A stretch of 64,000 nucleotides of DNA. It comes from Sophora flavescens. Lineage: Eukaryota; Streptophyta; Magnoliopsida; Fabales; Fabaceae. Location of the stretch: positions 55,011,196-55,075,195 of the forward strand of contig CM061063.1 of the NCBI GenBank assembly GCA_030762895.1, given 5' to 3'. The stretch's first letter is position 1, and each line of letters starts with the position of its first letter. Below the pieces are notes generated by a model. That model did no database searches. It worked only from the letters and a program-made list of their open reading frames with translations, and was not told the origin of the DNA. The translations under genes were made by a program, and so were the position numbers. This document shows, one piece after another, positions 42,320-54,513 of this stretch.

Positions 42320-43977
42320 CACTAAGTGTGCCACCTATATATAATAAAATAAAATAAAAATGACAAACATATATGGCCGCAGGAGTATATAAAGGTTAGT
42401 AACAAAAAAGAAAAGGAACATGGATCAGGAGCGCCGCAGGGGGGTTTAGCATTTTCGTCAGTTCCGTTCTTTCCTTGTCAGTGCCATCGTAACAACACAG
42501 ATCCAAGAATGCCACCAAACAGGAGAAGAATTTTTAGGGAAGCGCAAATTCTTATCATAAATAATTTTTAGAGCACATTGGAGGTCTTCGAGAGGTGAGT
42601 AACAGTACTTTTTGCGAACACTTTCCATGGTATTTTTATGTGTTTACGGTGAATTTAAAATTGATGAACTCATATTTCAATTCATTGTTTTGCTTACAAA
42701 ATTTAGGTGACTGTATTCCTCATTTGTATGTGTGTGGAAGGGTCTACCTTATAGTTCTTTTTTTTTGTGTTGGGGGGGGGGGGGGGGGGGGATTTGAATT
42801 GAATATATGATTGATATTTGTACTAGTTGAACGATATGCTTAATGACATATGTTATGTCTTAATGTTCGTGATTGTCGTAGTGCAGTTATAAAATTACTT
42901 GAAGTCATGAAATGAGTCTATTGGGTATGCATGATGAGATTAAATATTTAATTTGTGGTAAATGAGTTGTTATGTGTATAAGACATGAAATTTATGCCTT
43001 GTGGTGAATTGTATGATGTTTGCCGCAATACCACCTATGATAGGGGTATCGAAGAGAAATACCGCCTTAATGGGGTATCGAAAGTAACATCGCCATGTGG
43101 TTGGGATGTCGAAAATGAGTAATACTACCTATAAATGAGTATCGAAAGTAACACCGCCACGGGTTGGGGTGTCGAAAAAGGAGAAATACCACCATGTGCA
43201 CATGGGAGGTATCGAAATGGAAATGTCCCCGACAGGAGGGTGACATTGAAACACTCCTCGTGAGTAGAGGTGGGCAATGGGATGCCATTGTCGTGTGATG
43301 TGTGAATTCATGGCATGCCGGGAAGAGACCAATTTAATTAGGAGGTCTTCGGGCCGCTCGGATTAATCTAGAATTTATTTGGTATATGGAATGTGATGTA
43401 TTGAGATGAGTTATTCTTACGTTATATGCTATTGAGTTGATGAGATTATTATTGATATTAAAAGTATTTTCTTTTATATATATTATTTTGGAAAATTAGC
43501 GGGTGCCATGGACAGTTTTTTCGGTTACTGCGCCGGCTGAGAACAATGTTATTTTCGAAAATATTTTATAAAACTGTATTGTTGATCACTGGGATTTTAT
43601 ATCTCAATATAAGTATTGTTTTCAAAGACCGAGGACACCGCCGTTGAGGACCCAGAGACCTGAGGAGTCATCTTCTCAGCACTTAGTTGGTTAGTAATGC
43701 AGTATGGTTGAGGGTGCTGACGACGTTCTTTTTTTGTTTACGTATTTTTTTTCTCGGATTGTAATTAGACGCCCGGTTTTGAGGCTTGTGGTTTTTCATT
43801 TATATTTATATTCATTACATGGATGTTTTATTACTATATTATTTAATATGATGTATTTTCAGACTTTAAATAATTTTTTAAAATTTTTTCTTTATGAGAT
43901 ATATGTTTTAATTAAATGTTAAAAATGATTTTTATTGATTTTATCTTGGGATTACTAATGTAACAAAGGACGTTACA
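42094..43977 (+). repeat. 5' LTR of the gypsy element
   Basis: 1884 bp. Contains a (TA)n microsatellite at 42269-42317, a G-run at 42772-42790 and, at about 43030-43260, a series of short GTATCGAA/GTGTCGAAA units. The TG...CA bounds agree with the 3' LTR end. Confidence 0.9.
42269..42317. repeat. (TA)n microsatellite
   Basis: Uninterrupted TA dinucleotide run of about 24 units inside the 5' LTR. Confidence 0.95.
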
Positions 43978-43981
43978 TTTA

Positions 43982-43993
43982 TGGTATCAGAGC
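43982..43993 (+). other. Primer binding site, tRNA-iMet type (gypsy element)
   Basis: TGGTATCAGAGC, four bases inside the 5' LTR; a perfect match to the initiator tRNA-Met complement. Confidence 0.9.
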
Positions 43994-44136
43994 TGTTCGA
44001 TTCTAAATCGGACTGTGGTAGTGGGGCTTTTTCAAAAAAACAAAACTTGGGCGCATATGATGCTTGTTAGACTTATAATTCTGCATTCTATTCTTTTAGA
44101 TATTGGACTTGATCAACCCACTATTTAATTGGTGGT

Positions 44137-45949
44137 ATGCAGATTATGGCAGCGAACAGGCGAGGGAGAAATGATGCACTTGCAGCGACTTTGGCTCGAA
44201 TGGCCAGAGTTATGCAGGAGCAGACGGAGACTCTCCGTCAGATGAGGGATAAGGGGGACGTGCTTAACGTGGTACCGGTTGCAGCTCCTGATCCACAGTA
44301 CAGGGGTCTGTCAGAACTCAGGAATAATAATCCGCCAGCTTTTCGAGGGACCACCGATCCTATTGAGGCTGAGGAATGGTTACTGAAATTAGAGAAGATC
44401 TTCCGGGCCATGGGGTGCTCTGATGCTCAGACGGTGGATTTTGTCACCTATATGTTAGAGTCGGATGCAGAGCACTGGTGGAACTGTGCCAGGGGCGGAT
44501 TGCTTGCTTCGGGCGCCCCTATCATGTGGGACAGATTCAAGGAGGTATTTCTGGAGAAGTACTTTCCGCACAGTGTCCGGATACAGAAAGAGATGGGGTT
44601 TCAACATCTTCGTCAGGGGAGTATGACGGTAGCGGAATATGTGCCAAGTTTGAGAGGCTTGCAAGGTTCTCCACACAGGTGAGGGATAATCCTGATGGTC
44701 CATGGAAAGTAATTAAGTTCGAGCAGGGTTTGAAGCCAGAGTTGCAGAGCCTTATTGGGTTCTTAGAGATTCGAGACTACCCTACTTTAGTGACCAAGTG
44801 TAGGGTGGCAGAGCAGAATATGCAAGTTGTGCTGGCTGAGAGGTCGAAGGAGAAGAGCTTCAGTGACGGCAAGAGATTCCATGGGAAAGGGGGTAATTTC
44901 CAGAAGAGCCTACGACCTGTGCCTACAATCACGAAGGGTAAGACGGTTCAAGGTGCTCAAGGTGAGAAGGGGACTGTATGTTACAAGTGTGGGTGGCAGC
45001 ACGGAGATCGCGTGTGCCCCGCGGCACAAACCACTTGCCACCAATGCGGGAAGATGGGACACTTTGCTAGGATGTGCAAGTTAGGAGGACAATCTCAAAC
45101 CAGATCATTGAACTACGGAAGGGTCTTTACCGTCCAAGGAGATGAGGTGAAGGAGTCCGACGGTTTGATTCAAGGTAAGGGCTTTATTAAAGGTCATGAT
45201 GTTATCATATTGTTCGATTCGGGAGCAACACATTCATTCATTTCATTTAAATATGCTCAATTCTTAGGGTTACCTGTTACTAAACTGTCATATGATTTGT
45301 GTGTTTCTACTCCTGCTAAAGATAGACTGATTACTTCTTCTGTCTGTCTGCAATGTCCCTTATTATTTCATGACCTGACTTATATTGTTGATTTGATATG
45401 TTTACCTATGTCTGGTCTGGATATTATTTTGGGCATGGACTGGTTGTCTCGTAATAATGCTATTATTGATTGTGCCAGTCGAACTATTTCTTTCATTCCA
45501 CAGTCCATGTCTGTTGACTCTCCTAGGACGGAACACCTTATCTCTGCTGCCTCATGTCATAAGTGCTTAGTTGAGGGAGCTCAGGGATATATACTTCTCT
45601 TTTCTGCTAAGATAGAGGCTGAGAGTGATATAGCGGCGTTGCCTATTGTGTGTGAGTTCCCAGATGTGTTTCCTACGGATGTCTCTAGTTTACCTCCAGA
45701 TAGAGAGATTGAGTTTACCATAGATCTAGTACCTGGGAGTGGACCTGTATCAGTAGCACCTTATAGGATGACACCTCTAGAGTTGAGCAAGCTCAAGAAA
45801 CAGATGGAGGATATGTTACAAAAAGGGTTTATTAGGCCTAGTGTGCCCCAGTGCTTTTAGTGAAGAAAAAGGATGGGAGCATGAGGTTGTGTATTGATTA
45901 TAGGAAACTGAATAAGGTAGCCATCAAGAACAAATATCCCTTGCCTAGT
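44137..45949 (+). pseudogene. Gag-Pol remnant: gag, zinc knuckles, protease, RT start
   Basis: Gag (44137 on: PPAFRGTTDPIEAEEWLLKL; WDRFKEVFLEKYFPHSVR) is frameshifted near 44641 and continues in the 44655-45860 frame with two cysteine clusters (CYKCGWQHGDRVC; CHQCGKMGHFARMC), protease (LFDSGATHSFIS; IILGMDWLSRN) and the RT-proximal linker (VSVAPYRMTPLELSKLKKQM). A small deletion near 45845 shifts the frame again before VKKKDGSMRLCIDYRKLNK, and homology stops at 45949. Word choice is that of chromoviral Ty3/gypsy elements. Inactive. Confidence 0.88.
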
Positions 45950-46174
45950 GATGAATGTGTAAAATATGTTAGTTTGGAAGTGTAATTAGGAATAAGTTTG
46001 TAAATAATCTTATGAATTATAGAGAAAAGTGATAAGAAAATGCACACATTCATTTGAATAGAGTTTTGATACTTAGATTTCAATTTATGTTAAAAATATA
46101 CTCAAATATGTTGAAAGTATGCAGGAATAGTAGTCCAGCGCTCAGCTCTGGAATTGGACGCTCAACCCCAACAG
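45950..46174. other. Filler DNA at the internal deletion
   Basis: About 220 bp that match neither pol nor the LTR. It includes an inverted-like pair GCGCTCAGCTCTGGAATTGG...CGCTCAACC near 46138-46165. It replaces most of pol plus the first half of the 3' LTR. Confidence 0.6.
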
Positions 46175-47145
46175 ATAGGGGTATCGAAGAGAAATACCGC
46201 CTATGATAGGGGTATCGAAGAGAAATACCGCCTTAATGGGGTATCGAAAGTAACATCGCCATGTAGTTGGGATGTCGAAAATGAGTAATACTACCTAAAA
46301 AGGAGTATCGAAAGTAACGCCGCCACGGGTTAGGGTGTCGAAAAAGGAGAAATACCACCATCTGCACATGGGAAGTATCGAAATGGAAATGTCCCCGACA
46401 GGAGGGTGACATCGAAACACTCCTCTTGAGTAGGGGTGGGCAATGGGACGCCATTGTCGTGTGATGTGTGAATTCATGGCATGCCGGGAAGAGACCAATT
46501 TAATTAGGAGGTCTTCGGGCCGTTCGGATTAATCTAGAATTTATTTGGTATATGGAATGTGATGTATTGAGATGAGTTATTGTTACGTTATATGCTATTG
46601 AGTTGATGAGATTATTATTGATATTAAAAGTATTTTCTTTTATATATATTATTTTGAAAAATTAGCGGGTGCCATGAACAGTTTTTTCGGTTACCGTGCC
46701 GGCTGAGAACAATGCTATTTTCGAAAATATTTTATAAAACTGTATTGTTGATCACTGAGATTTTATATCTCATTATAAGTATTGTTTTCAGAGACCGAGG
46801 ACACCGCCGTTGAGGGCCCAGAGACCTGAGGAGTCATCTTCTCATCACTTAGTTGGTTAGTAATGCAATATGGTTGAGGGTGCTGACGACGTTCTTTTTT
46901 TGTTTACGTATTTTTTTTTTCTCGGATTGTAATTAGACGCCCGGTTTTGAGGCTTGTGGTTTTTCATTTATATTTATATTCATTACATTGATATTTTATT
47001 ACTATATTATTTAATATGAGGTATTTTCAGACTTTAAATAATTTTTTTAATTTTTTTCGTTATGAGATATATGTTTTAATTAAATGTTAAAAATGATTTT
47101 TATTGATTTTATCTTGGGATTACTAATGTAACAAAGGGCGTTACA
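46175..47145 (+). repeat. 3' LTR, 5'-truncated
   Basis: Aligns with 43033-43977 of the 5' LTR with few changes and one extra copy of the 31-bp GGGGTATCGAAGAGAAATAC unit. The antisense open frames here are LTR shadows. Confidence 0.88.
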
Positions 47146-47150
47146 TACAG

Positions 47151-47177
47151 CACGTTACCACCTGGACCAATCACGTT
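47151..47177 (-). mobile_element. SINE head, continuation of the split copy
   Basis: Reverse complement CGTGATTGGTCCAGGTGGTA is the box A head of the SINE whose body ends at 42093. Removing the LTR element and one TACAG rejoins the two parts. Confidence 0.7.
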
Positions 47178-47667
47178 GGGGCACCAATACATGCATCATC
47201 ATGTATATGTAAAAAGGATAAAACTCCTCTAAAGTGAGCAAATATATAAAGTGAAAAAACGAGGATGTATCCACCATTGATTAGTTAAAGTGTATTTAGA
47301 TGTCCACCCACTTTATATAATTAATGGTAAATCTATTTTTATTTTCTCATTTTACACCTGTACTCACTTCATATAAAAAAAAATTTTACTTGCTTTGAGT
47401 CAAGGGGGACGTGCCATATAAAGGCCCCCCTCTCCCTGCACCTCTGATAATATTAATAGACAACCTCATATTGCATTTTCAAGAGACTGGTTATTCGACT
47501 TGAAACCAGTTTATAGCTACACTCAAATGGCACTCCTGTGTGTAATTAATACATCATAGCACAAAAGAAAGAACTTGGAAAGATACTCGACTACGATTTT
47601 AATTTGTTTGTACTGCATATAAGATTTTGATGATATGGGTCATAGGCCATGTTTCAGAGCTGCTTTC
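47178..47667. other. Intergenic spacer between gypsy and copia elements
   Basis: Nothing recognised. Confidence 0.5.
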
Positions 47668-48019
47668 TGTTAAATTATGATGCAAATAGGACAAAAGAAT
47701 ATACCAAAGATGCTGGCCAAAGTCATGAAAATGAAGTAAGCAAAATAGTGAGTCATCAGGTGTGCTGAGTCACCAAGTGCAACAAATTCCTTCCAGAACC
47801 ATCCATTCCCTTCACACCTTTAACAACCCGTAACAGAATGCAGGTTGAGTAATTCAGTGGAATAGTGTCTAACCTTTTTAGTATGCACCTTTCCTTTTGC
47901 TATATATAGAATAATACTGTTCATTGTAAAAACAACTTTTCCGAACAATACAATTTCGTGTATTTCCATTCTTCTTCTATTCTTACTATGTTATCTTTAT
48001 TTCTTTCTAAATATTAAGA
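47668..48019 (+). repeat. 5' LTR of the copia element
   Basis: 352 bp, carrying CTATATATAGAATAA (TATA region) near 47900. A handful of differences from the 3' LTR. Confidence 0.9.
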
Positions 48020-48030
48020 TGGTATCAGAG
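48020..48030 (+). other. Primer binding site, tRNA-iMet type (copia element)
   Basis: TGGTATCAGAG, directly after the LTR. Confidence 0.85.
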
Positions 48031-48060
48031 AGCGTTTAGCTCTCTGCTTGTGCTACTCTG

Positions 48061-51000
48061 ATGGCCAGAGGTGGTGGCTCCTCTTCAGGGGGACCTGTTC
48101 AAAATGTTGGAGGACCCACTGATCTTTCACAAGACCCTACTAATCCTTACTTTGTTTATGCGGGTGATGGACCTTCATCTGTTACTGTCAGTCCTGTGTT
48201 GAGCGGATCCAATTACCATGCTTGGGCTCGTTCCATGAGGCGAGCATTATGAGGAAAGAACAAGTTTGATTTTGTTGATGGAAGCATACCTGTCCCTGAT
48301 AGATTTGACCCAAGTTATAAGGCTTGGAGCCATTGTAATATGCTGATACATTCTTGGATCATGAACTCAGTAGCTGAATCTATTGGGCAAAGCATTGTGT
48401 TCTTGGAAAATGCAGTGGATGTGTGGAATGATCTAAAAGAAAGGTTCTCTCAAGGAGATCTCATCAGAATTTCTAAGCTCCAACAAGAAATCTATGGTCT
48501 GAGGCAAAGTTCTTTATCTGTCACTGAATTTTATTGAGTTAAAAATTCTTTGGGAAGAATTGGAAACTTACATGCCTATACCTTGTTGTGCTTGCCATGT
48601 AAGGTGTACTTGTGCTGCAATGAGAAATGTAAGGCATTACCATTCACTTAATTATGCTATAAGGTTCCTAACTGGTTTGAATGATAATTTTTCAGTTGTC
48701 AAATCTCAGATTTTACTAATGGATCCTCTGCCTACCATGATTCGAATCTTTTCCATGGTGATCCAGCATGAATGACAAAATAATTTTTCTGGTTTTGATG
48801 ACTCCAAGGCTCTTATAAATGCTCTTGATTATAAGAGGCCTCGAGGAAGAGGAAAGGGTTTTTCACATAACTCAGGATCTAGAAGGGTATGCACACATTG
48901 TGGAAGGACAGGTCATACAATAGACACTTGTTATAGGAAGCATGGCTTACCACCTCACTTTCATAAAAACAACGCATCTATGGCCAACAATATCTCTAAT
49001 GATGCTGAAATGAAGGACAATGCCTCAACAATTGGAGATGCACACACTGCTGCTCCTCCTAGCTTCACTCATGAGCAATATGAGAAACTAATCAGTCTCA
49101 TTCAAGGTTCCAGCATGAATCAGCAATCTGCTGTCATGGCTGACCAGGTTAACACATCATCACACTTTGGTAATTCACTCATTGAAAAGGGAAAGTCGGG
49201 TAGAATCTTCATTTCCCCTTCTTTCAGTAATTTCTCCCTAGGTTCCTGGATCATAGATTCTGGAGCTAGTGACCATATTTGTTCATCTTTAAAATCTTTT
49301 GAAACCTTCACTGAGATAAAACCTGTTAATATATGATTGCCTAATGGTCAATTTTCTGTTGCAAAGCATATTGGTACAGTTAATTTCTCTCCTGGTCTTT
49401 CAATCACTGACGTGCTGTATGTTCCCAATTTTTCACTGAATCTCATATCTGTGTCAAAGTTGTTCAACACTTTAAATTGTACAGTCGTATTTACTGACTC
49501 AATATGTCTTATTCAGGACTTGAAGTCACGGAGGACGATTGGTTCTGCTGAAAAGTTTGAAGGGCTATATCACTTGGTGGTTGGTGCCAAACATGCCTAT
49601 GGTACAAGTACTCAAGCAGCTGATATACAAATTCTACCAGAAAGTGCTCTATGGCACTTTAGATTAGGACACTTGTCCATTTCTAGGATGAATACTTTGA
49701 ATTATGTTTTTCCCTTTGTTGTTGTTGATCCGAAGGCTATTTGTGATGTATGCCACTTTGCTAAACACAAAAGGTTGCCTTACAACTTAAGTTTGAATAA
49801 AGCTGCTGCACCCTATGAGTTGATTCACTTTGATTTTTGGGACCCTTTTTCCATACAATCAATACATGGTCACACTTATTTCTTGATTGCGGTTGATGAC
49901 TTTAGTAGGTTTACATGGATAACATTGTTAAAGTCTAAAGGAGAAGTAAGACAACATGTGCAAAACTTTATAAAATTGATTGAAAAACAGCATAATGCAT
50001 TGGTTAAAACAGTGAGGACTGATAATGGTCCATAATTTGCCATGTCCCAATTTTATGATTCCAAAGGAATAATACACCAAACAAGTAGAGTCTCCTCAAC
50101 AAAATGGGAGAGTTGAAAGGAAACACCAACATGTCCTTAATGTAGGAAGAGCCCTCTTGTTTCAATCCAAATTGCCTAAGCAGTTCTGGTCTTATGCTGT
50201 CCTTCATGCCACATATATTATTAACAGGGTCCCTAGTCCTCTCCTTAACAAAAAATCACCATTTTTCCTTTTACATGGTCAGACACCTAACTTGTATGAG
50301 TTGAAAGTCTTTGGCTCCTTGTTCTATGCATCTACACTTCAAGCACATAGGACTAAGCTTGCCCCTAGAGCTAGGAAGTGTATTTTTCTTGGCTACAAAT
50401 ATGGTATGAAAGGCACTGTTCCGCTAGATCTCAGCAGTAAACAGATTTTTGTTTCCAGGAATGTGACTCACCATGAGCACATTCTGCCCTGTAAGACCTC
50501 ATCCCCAATTTCCACTTGGCACTACCATACCACATCCTCACCTCACCAAACCTCTCACCAAAACACTACTCCACTGACATTATCTCAACCTGCCATACCT
50601 TCTGCCACACAAACATATCCTGCACCCTGTGACAGCATCCCTGTTGACAATCTTGAAGCTCCAAATTTGACAGAAGCAGCAATGGAACCAATGAGAAGAT
50701 CAAACAGAGAAAGGCATAGACCGCACCACCTTGATGATTATGTGTGTAGCTTTTCAAACTCTATAGCAAAAGCAATTGCCTCAGGTACTCCTTATCCCAT
50801 TTCTTCTTATCATTCTTTTTCAAACCTTTCACCATCCATCATGTGTTTTCTTTGTCTATCACACACACTTTTGAACCACACACATACCAGGAGGCCAGTA
50901 AGTATGATTGCTGGAATCATGCCATGAAACTTGAATTGGAGGCTCTTGAGAGGAATGGCACATGGATGATTGTTGATTTGCCTAAGAATGTGAAGCCAAT

Positions 51001-52421
51001 TGGAAATAGATGGGTTTATAAGGTCAAACATAGAGCTAATGGGACCATAGAGAGGTACAAAGCAAGATTGGTGGCCAAGGGCTACGACCAAGTGGAAGGT
51101 CTGGAATTTTTTGACACATTCTCACCGGTGGCTAAGCTCACCACAATGAGAACCTTATTGGCCCTTGCTTCCATTCATAATTGGCATTTGCATCAATTAG
51201 ATGTGAATAATGCCTTTTTGCATGGTGATTTAAAGGAGGATGTCTATATGGTAATTCTTCAAGGTGTTCAGTGTTCTAGACCCAACCAGGTGTGCAAGTT
51301 GCTCAAGTCCTTGTATGGACTCAAGCAGGCCAGCCGTAAGTGGTATGAAAAACTGACTTCTCTGCTGCTTGACCAAGGGTATCATCAGTCCAATGCAGAT
51401 CATTCACTTTTTACATACAGCAGAGGGAACAATTTTACTGCTCTTCTAGTATGTGGATGATGTCATCCTAGCAGGAAATTCCATGGCAGAGTTCACTCGA
51501 ATTAAAGAAATACTGGACTTGAACTTTAAGATTAAGGATCTAGGAACACTAAAATACTTCCTTGGTTTGGAAGTGGCTCACTCAAAAATGGGAATTTCAA
51601 CCTGTCAAAGGAAATATTGCCTAGATCTACAAGAGTCTGGTATACTCGGGTCTAAACCAGCAAAGACACCACTTGATCACTCTATAAAGCTGCATCAAGA
51701 CAATGGGAGTTGTATGAGGACGTGTTATCTTATAGGAGACTGATTGGTAAGCTGTTGTACTTGAACACCACACGACCAGACATCACCTTTGCAACTCAGC
51801 AACTAAGCCAATTCTTGAGTAAACCAACCATGACACACCACAATGCTGCATATATGTAGAGTGGTCCGATACCTAAAGAACAATCCTGGCTGAGGTCTCT
51901 TGTTTCCCAGAAATTCATAAATTTAACTTCTAGGATTCTCAGATGCAGATTGGGTTGGATTTCTTGATTCTAGAAGGTCAATTTCTGGATATTGTTTTTT
52001 CTTAGGATCTTCACTAATATCTTGGAGAGCTAAGAAACAACAAACTGTGTCAAGATCCTCTTCCGAGGCTAAGTATAGAGCACTCTCCACTGCCACATGT
52101 GAATTACAATGGCTTTTGTACCTCTTACATGACTTGTATACCACTTGTTCCAAGGCTCCAGTACTTTATTGTGACAACCAAAGTGCCTTACATATTGCTG
52201 CAAATCCAGTTTATCACGAAAGAACTAAGCATTTGGAAATAGATTGTCACTTTGTTAGAAGCAAAGTCCAGGAAGGAGTTCTTAGACTGCTGCCCATTTC
52301 CTCTAAGGAACAGCTTGCAGACTTTTTTACAAAAGCCCTGCCTCCTCCATCATTTGCACCCTTTATTTCCAAGCTGGGCATGATTGACTTATATCATGCT
52401 CCAGCTTGTGGGGGATGTTAA
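48061..52421 (+). pseudogene. Copia Gag-Pol polyprotein remnant
   Basis: Gag from 48061 (VLSGSNYHAWARSMRRAL then TGA), zinc knuckle CTHCGRTGHTIDTC near 48892, protease WIIDSGASDHIC near 49249, stop at 49334-49336, pre-integrase HHCC (WHFRLGHLSISRMNTL; CDVCHF), integrase core (HFDFWDPF; VRTDNGP then stop near 50033), a disrupted segment to 50160, RT (RWVYKVKHRANGTIERYKAR; QLDVNNAFLHGDLKEDVYM), a frame slip at about 51450 just before YVDDVILAG, and RNase H to 52421 (SRSSSEAKYRALSTATCELQ; YCDNQSALHIA; ending ACGGC). The element cannot make its enzymes. Confidence 0.88.
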
Positions 52422-52771
52422 ATTATGATGCAAATAGGACAAAAGAATATACCAAAGATGCCGGCCAAAGTCATGAAAATGAAGTAAGCAAAATAGTGAG
52501 TCATCAAGTGTGCTGAGTCACCAAGTGCAACAAATTCCTTCTAGAACCATCCATTCTCTTCACACCTTTAACAACTCGTAACAGAATGCATGCTGAGTAA
52601 TTCAGTGGAATAGTGTCTAGCCTTTTTAGTATGCACCTTTCCTTTTGCTATATATAGAATAATACTGTTCATTGTAAAATTAAGCAGCTTTTCAGAACAA
52701 TACAATTTTGTGTATTTCCATTCTTCTTCTATTCTTACTATGTTATCTTTATTTCTTTCTAAATATTAAGA
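52416..52771 (+). repeat. 3' LTR of the copia element
   Basis: 356 bp, near-identical to the 5' LTR, ending at 52771 before CTTTT. Confidence 0.9.
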
Positions 52772-53319
52772 CTTTTCCGCACATGATCAATCCTGTCAAT
52801 GTCTATGGCCCCAACTTGGTGATCATGAGTCCAACCTTCAAGACTATGCAGTATGCACCACTCCTCCTGGCTCCTGCATTGCATGGCATGCGTGAACTAC
52901 TAGCTAGCTCTCTCTCCATCGTGTACGTACTCACAGCATAAGTACTGCACTCTTCTGGTAATCTCTTGGCCGCTAGCTTGATCCCCGGCCCATAAGTACG
53001 TACTGCACTCTCTCTTCTAAATGATAAGATAAGATGGGTGGGAGTCCGACAACAAATTCATGAAAATGGGTTCCACGTGGTGCCCACCTTTGCTCTCCTG
53101 CCGTGATCCATTTACCGACAATTCACGTCTTGCACAAAAGTAAAGGGGAATCAGAAAAAATATAGAGTGAGGGAAGGAGATGTGGATATTTTGGGAATAT
53201 TAAAATATTTTTAAAAGTTTTATCGTGCATTAGAAAAAAAATATAGTGTGAAAAGCAACACCCAAGACATAAAACTGGAACGCAAAATATTATCAAACAA
53301 GATGAGTCTAACTCTCTTA
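52772..53319. other. Intergenic stretch
   Basis: No gene recognised; a duplicated AAGTACTGCACTC/AAGTACGTACTGCACTC motif lies at about 52940-53010. Confidence 0.45.
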
Positions 53320-53600
53320 CCTGTTATAATAACTACTATCACCTATCACAATTTAAGAAATAAATAGATTTTTTTTTATCCAAAATATAAGAAACGTGTA
53401 TCAATTTTTATACATATTAAATACTAATTTCTAATATCATCTTTATTAATTACTATCATTAATTATAGATCATCAAAATATTAATTAAAATTAGAATCAA
53501 TGATTTTAAAAATATATAAATATTAATTAAAATTAACTCGTTTCAATATGTTTCATTATCATATATCTTAGGATTTTGTTTATTATAATCTGCCCGAAGC
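53320..53600. mobile_element. Stowaway-like MITE, decayed
   Basis: Shares long ordered blocks with the reverse complement of 15717-16000 (AAAATATAAGAAAC, TATTAAATACTAATTTC, ATTAATTA repeats, AATTAACTC.TTCAATAT). The ends are less clear than in the first copy. Confidence 0.5.
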
Positions 53601-53820
53601 TAGTAATTCGGAATAATAATCCATGAAGTCAAACATTTTAGGTGCATGAAGAAAGTCTCCCGGTGCAATACATTCATTCACAACATCCAAGGAGCTGAAT
53701 CCAAAAATCATTATTTGCAACTAGTACGCTGGACCCAAATCATTATTTTTGTTTTCTTTTTTCCTTTACTCTTAGCAACTAGTACTAAATAAAAGAAGTG
53801 CTGATAAACTTTATCTTTTT

Positions 53821-53862
<42 letters not shown>

Positions 53863-54222
53863 CTATTTATTTTTGTCCTGCGTGTTATTGCAAACTTCAA
53901 AGGCGAGAATTTGGATTGCCTTCGACTGTTGAGGGGTCCAGCTTCGAAATAGCCTTAAAAAACTACCGCACGCGGTAATGTATTTAAGAGAAAAAAGAAA
54001 AATATTGCTGGTAGGGTTGGAGAGAAGTCAGATATTAAAGTCGATAGCCAATAAACATGGAGAATCAGAAACCTCTCCGAATATTTGCGACAATTATCCG
54101 GATTATTACTTGGGGTCGTGGCAGACACGCAAAAATCCGGAATATATTATGGGCAGAAGAATACAAAAATTTCTTTATTTTTCTTTGTTGGGAATTGAAT
54201 GACAGGTTAAGGTTATATACCG
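53601..54222. other. Intergenic stretch with (ATT)n microsatellite
   Basis: The (ATT)n/(TTA)n run lies at about 53826-53862. The open frame at 53978-54202 has no recognised motif. Confidence 0.5.
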
Positions 54223-54513
54223 GTGTGTTTGGATGAATTTTTTACAAAGTTGATTTTGTAAAATTGATTTCGTTATAACCGAGTTTAAAGTGAAGTGATT
54301 TATATTTGAATGCTTTTATTTTGAAAGCAAGTTTGATGTCGTAAAATTTTCAAATCGACACAAAAGTCACTTTTTGTAGTTTCTAGTCAAAAGTGCTTCT
54401 GAAGAAAAAATCAACTTTACCTGAGTATAATCAAACATCTTAATTTTTACTAAAATTACGTTTAACAGTGACATAATCAATTCTGGAGGTCTCAAACGTG
54501 AAATCAAACACAT
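54223..54513. mobile_element. MITE with TGTGTTTGGAT-type ends
   Basis: Left GTGTGTTTGGATGAAT, right ATCAAACACAT; about 290 bp, internal AAAAGTCACTTTTTG-like dyads. Probably a non-autonomous DNA element common in dicots. Confidence 0.5.

Larger units (their letters stand above)
42094..47145 (+). mobile_element. Ty3/gypsy (chromovirus-like) retrotransposon, internally deleted
   Basis: A complete 5' LTR (42094-43977, starting TGTAACATCC and ending GACGTTACA), a primer site, gag, protease and the first part of RT, then a break at about 45949, about 220 bp of foreign DNA, and a 3' LTR lacking its first half (about 46175-47145, ending GGCGTTACA). A perfect 5-bp duplication TACAG (42089-42093 and 47146-47150) shows that both outer ends are original. 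RT core, RNase H, integrase and any chromodomain are gone. It is inserted in a SINE. Confidence 0.92.
47668..52771 (+). mobile_element. Ty1/copia retrotransposon, complete in outline, decayed
   Basis: LTRs at 47668-48019 and 52416-52771, both starting TGTTAAATTATGATG and ending AATATTAAGA, with near-matching 5-bp flanks (CTTTC left, CTTTT right). Primer site at 48020 and a purine tract TGTGGGGGA just before the 3' LTR. Internal order gag, zinc knuckle, protease, integrase, RT, RNase H is that of copia elements. Several stops and frameshifts. Confidence 0.92.

Noticed and set aside
43067..43332. Antisense open frames with Cys/His residues, also at 46233-46498
   Set aside because: They lie in the two LTRs of the gypsy element and arise from the TATCGAAA repeat; not a zinc-finger gene.
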